Positions 7,648-14,732 of a DNA stretch of 64,000 nucleotides are shown here, piece by piece; within the stretch, counting starts at the first letter, position 1, and each line of letters begins with the position of its first letter. Origin of the DNA: Pleionea sp. CnH1-48 (GTDB taxonomy: Bacteria; Pseudomonadota; Gammaproteobacteria; Enterobacterales; Kangiellaceae); contig NZ_JAMXSB010000001.1 of assembly GCF_024124665.1 (NCBI RefSeq), forward strand, positions 496,001-560,000. The letters are read 5' to 3'. Position numbers and translations under genes: made by a program. A model generated the notes under the pieces. The model did no database searches, was not told the origin of the DNA, and worked only from the letters and a program-made list of their open reading frames with translations.

Positions 7648-8493
7648 ATGAAAACACAAATTCTATCATTAGCGATTCCACTATTATTAGCCGCCCCCGC
7701 TCCCATATTAGCCAATGCAGAGCCTCCACCTTTGCAACTGGCGAACCGATATCAGGCCAATATCGATGTCACAGAGTATTGGATGAGCGAAAAACTCGAT
7801 GGTGTTAGAGCTTACTGGGATGGACATCAGCTGCTGTCCCGATCAGGAAAAGTCATCAAAGCACCAATCTGGTTTACAGAACCTTTAATGGCTGTGCCAC
7901 TGGATGGAGAACTGTGGATAGGTCGAGGACATTTTGATGAAGTATCCGCTATCAGTCGTAAACAAACAGCCTCAGATATTGATTGGCGCCAGGTGAAATT
8001 CATGGTGTTTGATGCCCCCGCAGAAACAGGGTTTTATGACTCACGGCTGGCGAGCCTAAAACATATAGTCGCACAGATAAATAGCCCACACATTCGATTG
8101 GTTGTGCAACAAAAAGTCGTCTCAAAAAGTGCTCTAGAAAGTTACTTCCAGTGGATATTAGGCCAAGGAGGCGAAGGCATTATGCTGCGAAAAAATCGTT
8201 CTAACTACGAGGCGAAACGCAGCAATGACTTATTAAAACTGAAAACTCACAGCGACGCAGAAGCCACCGTTATCGATTATCTACCAGGAAAAGGTCAATT
8301 TGCAGGACTGATGGGCGCATTAATCGTAGAAGATAGTAACGGCCTTAGATTCAAAATAGGCACCGGATTTGATCGTCAGCAACGTAAAACCCCACCGCCA
8401 ATTGGCACCCTGATCACTTATGAGTATCAAGGCAAAACACCCAATGGAATCCCCAGATTTGCTCGATTTATAAGAGAAAGAAACGATTTATAA
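7648..8493 (+). CDS. Exported ATP-dependent DNA ligase (LigE-type)
   Basis: 281 residues. A Sec signal peptide (residues 1-24, hydrophobic core ILSLAIPLLLAA, likely cleavage after ANA) precedes a minimal ligase. The nucleotidyltransferase motif I is SEKLDGVRAYW with Lys49 as the AMP-accepting lysine. Later motifs are LDGELWIGRG (III), GEGIMLRK (IV) and LLKLKTH (V), followed by an OB-fold domain. Such small periplasmic ligases occur in several proteobacteria and are thought to act on incoming or extracellular DNA. ATG 7648 is chosen because AGGA lies seven bases upstream and the signal peptide starts there; the TTG at 7621 is unlikely. Confidence 0.9.
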   Translation: MKTQILSLAIPLLLAAPAPILANAEPPPLQLANRYQANIDVTEYWMSEKLDGVRAYWDGHQLLSRSGKVIKAPIWFTEPLMAVPLDGELWIGRGHFDEVSAISRKQTASDIDWRQVKFMVFDAPAETGFYDSRLASLKHIVAQINSPHIRLVVQQKVVSKSALESYFQWILGQGGEGIMLRKNRSNYEAKRSNDLLKLKTHSDAEATVIDYLPGKGQFAGLMGALIVEDSNGLRFKIGTGFDRQQRKTPPPIGTLITYEYQGKTPNGIPRFARFIRERNDL

Positions 8494-8513
8494 GCGCCCA
8501 AAGGAAGAGCCAG

Positions 8514-8948
8514 CTAAGGCTTTTCCTTATCTTGAGGCTCTTCGTTAAGGTTGTTTTTCTTCAATAAAAGCAAAGACTTGTCGATAGCAGCTTTGGTTTT
8601 GTTGGATAAGTCACCCGTTTGATAATGCTTTTTTAATAACTCTTCGAACTGCTCAAATGCACGATCGACATTCGGCTTACTTTCTTTATCTGCATCGTGC
8701 TGATTAAACAGATTGATCGCTTTATCAGTATCTCTGCCAAAGTGCATAAGTCGAGTAAACCAGCGCTTCTCGTTTTTATTGCCAGCCATTAAATCCATGA
8801 TAGTCAGTATCATCGACAAAGGGCTAAGTAATATATCCCTGAGCGCATCAATCGCCAGTTTCAGCTGAAAAATAAGCAGTTGGCGAATCATTTGCCAACG
8901 GCTCACTGGCTCATCTTTCGGTAATGTTTTTTTAGAAAAACCCAACAT
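8514..8948 (-). CDS. Conserved hypothetical protein (144 aa)
   Basis: No characterised family recognised. The middle is an amphipathic to hydrophobic stretch (QLLIFQLKLAIDALRDILLSP, then LSMILTIMDLMAG, about residues 25-55) that could associate with the membrane. The C-terminal half is charged and predicted helical, with a lysine/glutamate-rich tail. It begins nine bases after the stop of efpL on the same strand, so the two are probably co-transcribed. Confidence 0.7.
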   Translation of the reverse strand: MLGFSKKTLPKDEPVSRWQMIRQLLIFQLKLAIDALRDILLSPLSMILTIMDLMAGNKNEKRWFTRLMHFGRDTDKAINLFNQHDADKESKPNVDRAFEQFEELLKKHYQTGDLSNKTKAAIDKSLLLLKKNNLNEEPQDKEKP

Positions 8949-8957
8949 AATGAAAAC

Positions 8958-9527
8958 TTAATCAGCACGGCTCATGAATTTCTTTTCGGCCGTATTCACT
9001 CTGACTTTCTCACCGGGCGAAAGATATTCAGGAACCTGTACCGTTAAACCGGTTGCAAATGAAGCAGGCTTAGTACGCGCACTGGCAGATGCCCCCTTAA
9101 TCGAAGGCGAGGTTTCTTCAATTACCAGATCAACCGACTGTGGTAATTCAATAGCAACCGGACTGTCATCAACCAATAACACCTGTACACCTTGAATGTC
9201 TTCAGTAATAAACAGTAGCTCTTCTTCAATATCTGCCTGCTTAAAGTTGAACTGTGTGTAATCCTCGTTATCCATGAAGATGTAATCATCACCATCAATG
9301 TACGAAAAACTGACTGCTCTTCTGGCCAGATCAAGCGTATTCAATTGGTCGTCACCTTTAAAACGCTCCTCAACTTTTTGACCGGTTTTTATATCGGTAA
9401 AGCGCATACGATAAAGGGTTGCCGCACCACGCGCACTGGGACTTTGTACATCAATATCTTTGACCAATAGTTGCTTGCCGTTGTACTCAACAGCAGCACC
9501 TTTTTTAATTTCACTGGCTTTTGGCAT
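8958..9527 (-). CDS. efpL: Elongation factor P-like protein EfpL (YeiP)
   Basis: 189 residues, same length as E. coli YeiP. The N-terminal KOW-like domain reads [16 protein letters not shown] and is followed by [15 protein letters not shown], whose Arg33 occupies the tip that in EF-P carries the modified residue. The C-terminal OB domain contains [13 protein letters not shown] and [14 protein letters not shown], diagnostic for the family. EfpL binds ribosomes stalled at difficult motifs and helps peptide bond formation. ATG 9527 is chosen because it matches the family start ([10 protein letters not shown]) and has GAGAG upstream; the frame is open 12 codons further up. Confidence 0.95.
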   Translation of the reverse strand: MPKASEIKKGAAVEYNGKQLLVKDIDVQSPSARGAATLYRMRFTDIKTGQKVEERFKGDDQLNTLDLARRAVSFSYIDGDDYIFMDNEDYTQFNFKQADIEEELLFITEDIQGVQVLLVDDSPVAIELPQSVDLVIEETSPSIKGASASARTKPASFATGLTVQVPEYLSPGEKVRVNTAEKKFMSRAD

Positions 9528-9604
9528 GGTTACTCTCGGTAGTATTAGAATGATTGTGGGCAAATGCTACGTTTATGGCATTAGATTTACAAGGTAGTCG
9601 CCCG

Positions 9605-10888
9605 TTATAGTTGTCGAAAACAAGCTTGAATGGCTTTAATACGGATGTCATCAACACCTGCATCTTTGGCAAACCTTGGCCATTCAGCAACAACCTCTTG
9701 AATTTGTTCAATAATTTCATTGGGCTTGCGGATGTCTCCAGCATCCGCCAGAGCCAGCAGATCTGCACGCTCAAACTGATCGCGCTTGCCATTCACTGAC
9801 ATTTGATGCTGACTCACCCAACGAGAATCGGCACGATAAGCGAAGGTCATATCATAGGCAGGAGCCAGAAACCATTGCCCCTGCGAATCCATCACAAAGG
9901 CAATGTTTTTGGTATGATCGTCCTGATTTCTTGCCACCATATTAAAGGCTGCACGTCGAAAGAGTTGCTCCATTTCATGTACTGTTAAGGACAACTTGCG
10001 AGCGGTTGCAAACGCCTGCTCGTAAGAATGAGCACCAGGAAAGTTATAATCAAAATGCTCCAGAGCACACAAGGTCTGCACATGAAGTTTTTGCTGTGCC
10101 TCAACTCGATCAAAACGACGCGTCATAAAATGAGCACGTCCTTGCTCTTCTAGCAGTCGACACTCCATCATTTCTATCCCCGCTGCCAAGGCCATGCGAT
10201 GATAGGCGTATTCAATACGACCAAATCCTTCGCTGGTCGACAGGTACTGATCATTCACACCATCGAATTTAAGCAACCAATGCGAATACCCTTCTGGAGC
10301 CAAAGCTTGTCCACTGACAACATCTTGAGTATCTGGGTTCCAGGCAATAACGGCCTTTGCCCTGGCTCCACCAGCGGAAGTTCCTACCTGAATAATCTGC
10401 TCTAATCCAGATGTCTCTGCCAGAGAGCTATGTAGATGCTGTCGTTGTTGCAAAACCACTCCCGCCAGATGGACCAACTCGTCCATATCAAGTCGTTCGG
10501 CAGCCGACAGGCTCTGTGCTTTGGCAGGCTCAAACTCAAGTGCCCCCATACCTCTTGCTCCCATATACAAGAGCCGCTCGGTAGGCAAAATGCTTTCTAA
10601 CTTACGTCCTGTGCGTAATAAATAGGCGTCCAGTAGTTCGTTTCCAAAACGGTCAGGTAACGCATCGGCCAATAAGCCAGGCATACCTTTAAAGGTATCG
10701 GAGCGAGCATGAGATGGAAATTCGAATACGCCTTCTTGCAGCGGCATTTGGATAGGAGCTACGGGCAACTGCTTATTCAAAAACTCCGTAACATACTCAA
10801 AACTGGCGACACCTTTGTGCGGTTGCCAAACGACATAACCGACGGTTTGGTCCCATATACGAACCTCGACCAGAAGTTCTTCGTTCAT
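9605..10888 (-). CDS. hipA: HipA-family Ser/Thr kinase toxin
   Basis: 427 residues, typical full-length HipA. The N-terminal subdomain contains GMPGLLADALPDRFGNEL (about 68-85). The glycine-rich P-loop region GTSAGGARAKAV (169-180) includes Ser171, the likely autophosphorylation site. The catalytic loop NQDDHTKN (321-328) supplies Asp323, and LAPAYDMT (341-348) supplies the metal-binding Asp346. HipA phosphorylates glutamyl-tRNA synthetase in E. coli; related kinases hit other tRNA synthetases, so the target here is not certain. It lies 16 bases downstream of hipB on the same strand, the normal order of this type II toxin-antitoxin operon. Confidence 0.93.
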   Translation of the reverse strand: MNEELLVEVRIWDQTVGYVVWQPHKGVASFEYVTEFLNKQLPVAPIQMPLQEGVFEFPSHARSDTFKGMPGLLADALPDRFGNELLDAYLLRTGRKLESILPTERLLYMGARGMGALEFEPAKAQSLSAAERLDMDELVHLAGVVLQQRQHLHSSLAETSGLEQIIQVGTSAGGARAKAVIAWNPDTQDVVSGQALAPEGYSHWLLKFDGVNDQYLSTSEGFGRIEYAYHRMALAAGIEMMECRLLEEQGRAHFMTRRFDRVEAQQKLHVQTLCALEHFDYNFPGAHSYEQAFATARKLSLTVHEMEQLFRRAAFNMVARNQDDHTKNIAFVMDSQGQWFLAPAYDMTFAYRADSRWVSQHQMSVNGKRDQFERADLLALADAGDIRKPNEIIEQIQEVVAEWPRFAKDAGVDDIRIKAIQACFRQL

Positions 10889-10904
10889 TATTTATGCTCC
10901 AGGG

Positions 10905-11288
10905 CTAGGAACGCTCAATAGAAGCTAACTGAAAAGGTCGACGACGCTCTCCTTGAGGTGTCACCGCCACTACTTTAGATGATTTTCGAACTCTCTGACG
11001 TTTTGGCAAATTACGATGCTTTTGCTGAGCGAGTTCCACAGGGGATGGAGATTCCATTTGCACCAGCGAAGCTAAATCATCCATTCGATTCAAGCTGCGC
11101 AAAATGCGGATGAGTTGATTTAAAGTCGTATTGGCACCGTTTTCGATGCGTTTGAGAGAACTCAGAGATAGGCCTGTGCGTGTTGCCAACTCTTCCTGAG
11201 TCAGGTTTGACTGAATCCTCAAGGCCTTTAATCGAGCACTGATACTACTTAGGATGGAATGATTACTGGAAGCATGCAAATCAATCAT
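10905..11288 (-). CDS. hipB: HipB-family antitoxin, XRE helix-turn-helix regulator
   Basis: 127 residues. An XRE/Cro HTH domain spans about residues 15-72 with LTQEELATRTGLSLSSLKRIENG, the recognition region. The C-terminal 45 residues are rich in arginine and lysine and probably disordered, longer than in E. coli HipB. It binds and neutralises HipA and represses the operon through a palindrome; a suitable inverted repeat lies at 11330-11349. It is the first gene of the hipBA operon. Confidence 0.88.
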   Translation of the reverse strand: MIDLHASSNHSILSSISARLKALRIQSNLTQEELATRTGLSLSSLKRIENGANTTLNQLIRILRSLNRMDDLASLVQMESPSPVELAQQKHRNLPKRQRVRKSSKVVAVTPQGERRRPFQLASIERS

Positions 11289-11329
11289 AAAAGCTCAATT
11301 TTGAATCTTTATAAACTGTAACTCTATTT

Positions 11330-11349
11330 ATAGCTCAAATATAAGCTAT
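11330..11349. promoter_or_regulatory. Candidate HipB operator
   Basis: ATAGCT, eight bases, AGCTAT form a 20-bp palindrome about 42 bases upstream of the hipB start. The arm-N8-arm spacing is the same as in E. coli HipB operators (TATCC-N8-GGATA), although the arm sequence differs. Assignment is inferred from spacing and position. Confidence 0.5.
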
Positions 11350-11713
11350 TAGGCAAGTCACTTATCACAAAATACAATATTTAATACTTTACTTTTATAA
11401 TATGACGATAAAGATTCATAAAAGAGTCTTTATTAATAATAAATATCTATCAAAAATACGAAAAACCGGCCAAAGACAATCCTGGCAGATAAAAATTCCC
11501 AAAACCGCAATTTTTAAGCAAACGCAGGTTAAATATCGATTTATTGATTGAATACGCAACTAGAGAGCGCGAAAAACATACTTATATAAGTAGGCAAAAG
11601 ATATAGCCATCCCAGAAAAATCGATATCAGAAACTTCCCTGCTCCTGAAAATAGACATTATGATTCGCTTGAAGCTAAGTAATCACATTTTTAAAATAAA
11701 ACTTCATAAACCA
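11350..11713. other. A+T-rich intergenic region upstream of hipB
   Basis: No ORF, tRNA or terminator was recognised here. The stretch is visibly A+T rich and lies between the hipBA promoter and the end of the radical SAM gene, both on the minus strand. It probably holds the far part of the hipBA promoter; nothing else can be supported. Confidence 0.4.
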
Positions 11714-12610
11714 TTACAAGCCGCGCTGCCACTCCTGGCGTAAAGGAATCACACCGGGACGATTGAGCGCTGTAGTCACCATTTTAAGCAATGCTTCTTT
11801 GTCTTTATTTAACGTGCCTTTAAGCACCAGATAGTTAGAAGCATGGTCCGAGCGAAAAATGGTGCTTTCCAACTCCAGATGGCTTAGCAAAATTTCCATC
11901 TCTTTAATCAAACCATAGGTATCTGGCAGCTGGTAATCACCACCAAAACCATCAACCACCCGTTGCTCTCCTAACGGATAAGAAACCACCAGGGTCGATA
12001 AAAACTCAGGCTGTGCCTCGTTCATTAGCTGAGCAGAATGAATAGCATGCTGTTCTGAATAGCGCACGCCACCCATTCCGTTTAAGATCATGACAGAGGA
12101 TTTGATACCCGCTGCTTTAAGCTTTTGTAATGCCTCCAGAGAAGAGGCGTAAGTTTCGCCCTTATCGATGCATTCAAGCACTTTATCATCACCAGACTCA
12201 CAGCCGACATAAACCAACTTGAGTCCTAGCTCCTTTAGCTCTTTTAATTCTTCGACTGATTTACGCAAGATGTTTCTAGGTAAGCAATAAGAAGACACTC
12301 GCGATACATCAGGCAAGTATCGATTAATCGCCTCTAAAATGTCTTTAAGCCGTCGATACGATAACGTCATGGCATCCCCATCTGCCAAAAACACTCGGCC
12401 AACGTGAGCGCCTGTTTGTTGCACCGACTCAAGCTCACGCTCAATATCTGCCTGCAGCTTGGGTTTAAACTTCTTTTGTGGCTGAGTATACATATCGCAG
12501 AAGGTGCAACGATTCCACGAACAACCATTCGTCACCTGCAAGATCAGCGACTTCCACTCACTGGGGGGACGAAAAACAGGTTCAATATAAGGTAACGCTA
12601 TCATGGCCAA
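11714..12610 (-). CDS. Radical SAM protein
   Basis: 298 residues. The iron-sulfur motif reads NGCSWNRCTFCDMY with cysteines 30, 35 and 38, a C-x4-C-x2-C spacing instead of the common C-x3-C-x2-C. Downstream, VFLADGDAMTL and YVGCESGDDKVL are typical of the SAM-binding barrel of the HemN/Elp3-like group. Substrate unknown; no extra cluster-binding or B12 domain is seen. The protein is cytoplasmic. The start ATG 12610 is followed closely by ATG 12604; either may be used. The neighbours give no functional hint. Confidence 0.85.
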   Translation of the reverse strand: MAMIALPYIEPVFRPPSEWKSLILQVTNGCSWNRCTFCDMYTQPQKKFKPKLQADIERELESVQQTGAHVGRVFLADGDAMTLSYRRLKDILEAINRYLPDVSRVSSYCLPRNILRKSVEELKELKELGLKLVYVGCESGDDKVLECIDKGETYASSLEALQKLKAAGIKSSVMILNGMGGVRYSEQHAIHSAQLMNEAQPEFLSTLVVSYPLGEQRVVDGFGGDYQLPDTYGLIKEMEILLSHLELESTIFRSDHASNYLVLKGTLNKDKEALLKMVTTALNRPGVIPLRQEWQRGL

Positions 12611-12692
12611 TATCTAGTTAATGCAGTATCGGCCCTTATTTTAACTTACCCTAAGGTGTGCGGCAAAGCCGAGAAGGTCAGGAGCATCCATC

Positions 12693-13670
12693 TCACACAT
12701 TAGGTTCTGCTCGAGGAGAGTGCCCCATCCACTTTTTATACGCTTTTGAAAAGGCATTGCGATCACTGTACCCCAACATTTTGGCAATATATTCAATCGA
12801 ATAATGAGAAGAGTTGAGATATCGTTGTGCTAATTCTTTACGTATCGACAGCAGCAAACTGCGATAACTTTCATTATTTTTGGATAAACGACGCTCCAGA
12901 GTTTTTTCGCTGATACATAACTCATCCGCTAAAATTTGCCGCGATATTTCGCCCGACTTAAGCAGCTTGCGCATAACTACCTTGACATGATCAACAAAAC
13001 TCAGCGACATGGTTTCATGCAAACGCAATAGACGCTGCTCCAACATTTCGTGATACTCTGGCTCTGATGTTAGCAAAGGAAACTCCACGGCCTCCCTTGG
13101 AAAACGAATCTGGCTATAGGGCTGATTGAACGACGGCGTCACATTTAAATACTTTTTGTACAAAGATAATTCATTGATCTGTGAGTGAGCAAACTGGACG
13201 TCAGTAATAGAGACTGGTTTCTTCTGCACCCATTGAGAATAATGAACCATAATGGATAAAGCCGCTTCATTTACAACATAACGATCAATGTCATGTTCAC
13301 AATCGTTAGATACTCTAACGGTTAAGCCACTTTCATCTTCAATCAGTTCAAATTGACATAAATTATCGTACAGTCTGGGCAACAAACTCACTTTACGTAT
13401 GGCAACGAGAAGATTCGGCGCTGTCATAAATAAATAACCCAAATTATAAAAAGCTCCAGGATAAATACAATGTGCCATCTTTAACCCTAAACAGGTTTTG
13501 CCAGTAAAGCTAAGCACTTGATGGATTACTTTTTGTGAAAAATACTGATGGCTAACACTTAACTTCCGGTGTTTATCTATTTCCGAAAACAGCGTTTGTG
13601 GAATGGATACAGACTCTTCCTTCGCAAACCAACTCACCAGTGATAAAAAATTCCACAAAGATCTATTCAT
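12693..13670 (-). CDS. AraC-family transcriptional regulator (OruR/ArgR-like N-domain)
   Basis: About 325 residues. The N-terminal 200 residues match the ligand-binding domain of AraC-type regulators such as OruR (features include GLKMAHCIYPGAFYNLGYL and VNEAALSIMVHYSQW). The C-terminal domain carries two helix-turn-helices: ILADELCISEKTLERRL and YSIEYIAKMLGYSDRNAFSKAYKKWMG (the second ends in the AraC signature). ATG 13670 is used. GTG 13685 directly abuts GAGG and is unlikely, while TTG 13679 has GAGG five bases upstream and is a real alternative. Effector and targets are unknown; it is divergent from the truncated haemoglobin gene. Confidence 0.85.
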   Translation of the reverse strand: MNRSLWNFLSLVSWFAKEESVSIPQTLFSEIDKHRKLSVSHQYFSQKVIHQVLSFTGKTCLGLKMAHCIYPGAFYNLGYLFMTAPNLLVAIRKVSLLPRLYDNLCQFELIEDESGLTVRVSNDCEHDIDRYVVNEAALSIMVHYSQWVQKKPVSITDVQFAHSQINELSLYKKYLNVTPSFNQPYSQIRFPREAVEFPLLTSEPEYHEMLEQRLLRLHETMSLSFVDHVKVVMRKLLKSGEISRQILADELCISEKTLERRLSKNNESYRSLLLSIRKELAQRYLNSSHYSIEYIAKMLGYSDRNAFSKAYKKWMGHSPRAEPNV

Positions 13671-13921
13671 ACCCTGCAATAACACCTCATTTACAACAAA
13701 AAAATAAGCTATAGGCTTATAACGCCAAAGAGCCTATTGAATCAACAACACTAAATGAGTACTCCCTCTGTAAATAGTACCGAATCAGAGATATCCAACT
13801 TCAAATCGCCACAGATAAAAGTACTGCTGCAGCACAATAATTGAGATATCAACCTTAAAACCTTGCCAATTATTCATCCAAAGACTTTACTAACAAATAA
13901 CTTAGGCAAAACTCATCTGTC

Positions 13922-14296
13922 ATGTTTACACAGCCCTCGATATTTACCAGGATCGGTGGACACTCGGCTGTAGAAGCTGCGGTGAATTCCTTTTATCCCA
14001 AAATTATGGAAAGTCGAATTCTACGACGCTTTTTTAATGGAATATCGAGCGAAGAGCAAATCCAGAAAGTTCGATTCTTTTTCATCCAGGCGATGGGTGG
14101 CCCCAACGTTTACACATCCTTTGATATTAGAGCAGCTCATGCCCCTCTACTAAAAAAAGGGCTATCTGATGAACACATTGATGAGTTTTTAAGACTGATG
14201 CGAGAAACGCTAGAAGAACTTTCGATCCCGGATGTGTTGATTGAAGAGTTTGTTGAGTTAGCAGACAGTTTTCGTGATGATATTCTTAATCGCTAG
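13922..14296 (+). CDS. Group 1 truncated haemoglobin
   Basis: 124 residues. The two-over-two globin pattern is clear: IFTRIGGHSAVEAAVNSFY with Tyr25 in the B10 position, the GG motif before PNVYTSFDIR, and proximal histidine His73 in RAAHAPLL. Group I proteins bind O2 or NO and often act in NO detoxification. The ribosome binding site is weak. The 3' end overlaps the convergent GNAT gene by 11 bases. The divergent AraC regulator may control it, but this is only positional. Confidence 0.87.
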   Translation: MFTQPSIFTRIGGHSAVEAAVNSFYPKIMESRILRRFFNGISSEEQIQKVRFFFIQAMGGPNVYTSFDIRAAHAPLLKKGLSDEHIDEFLRLMRETLEELSIPDVLIEEFVELADSFRDDILNR

Positions 14297-14732
14297 GACC
14301 ATTAAATTGCATCGGAACCAAATCGGGTTTAGAGCGACAATAAGCGGTATATCGTGTTTGAAGCAACCCAGGTAATAATGCTTCATCAACCACCGAAAAA
14401 CCAAACGCCTCATACCAAGATATCAAATCTGGATAAGCAAAACTGTAACATTGATGATCAAACTGATCTGCCATAGATCTTATCAAAAGTTGACCAACGC
14501 CCTGATTACGCCAGGCATCATCCACCAAAACTCGTGTAAGCAAATGGCTCGACTCAAAAGGCTTAAGGCAAGCCGCCGCAATAATCTGAGAGGCAGGATC
14601 ACAAACAATCCCACAAGGCTCAAAACGACCTACTTTAAAGTAAGCACCTCGGTCACGGTAAAAATGGGTTGCACGCAACTTCTGTGGTTGCGGCAACCAA
14701 CAAAAAGAAAGCTCGTTACGAGTATAAGGCAT
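14286..14732 (-). CDS. GNAT-family N-acetyltransferase
   Basis: 148 residues. The acetyl-CoA binding signature is LLTRVLVDDAWRNQGVGQLLIRSM (the R-N-Q-G-V-G loop), followed by a C-terminal GFSVVDEALLP strand. The start is taken at ATG 14732 (MPYTRNELS). The frame is open much further upstream, but only inside the preceding gene in another frame. It overlaps the 3' end of the DUF349 gene by 17 bases, so the two are translationally coupled. Substrate unknown. Confidence 0.8.
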   Translation of the reverse strand: MPYTRNELSFCWLPQPQKLRATHFYRDRGAYFKVGRFEPCGIVCDPASQIIAAACLKPFESSHLLTRVLVDDAWRNQGVGQLLIRSMADQFDHQCYSFAYPDLISWYEAFGFSVVDEALLPGLLQTRYTAYCRSKPDLVPMQFNGPSD

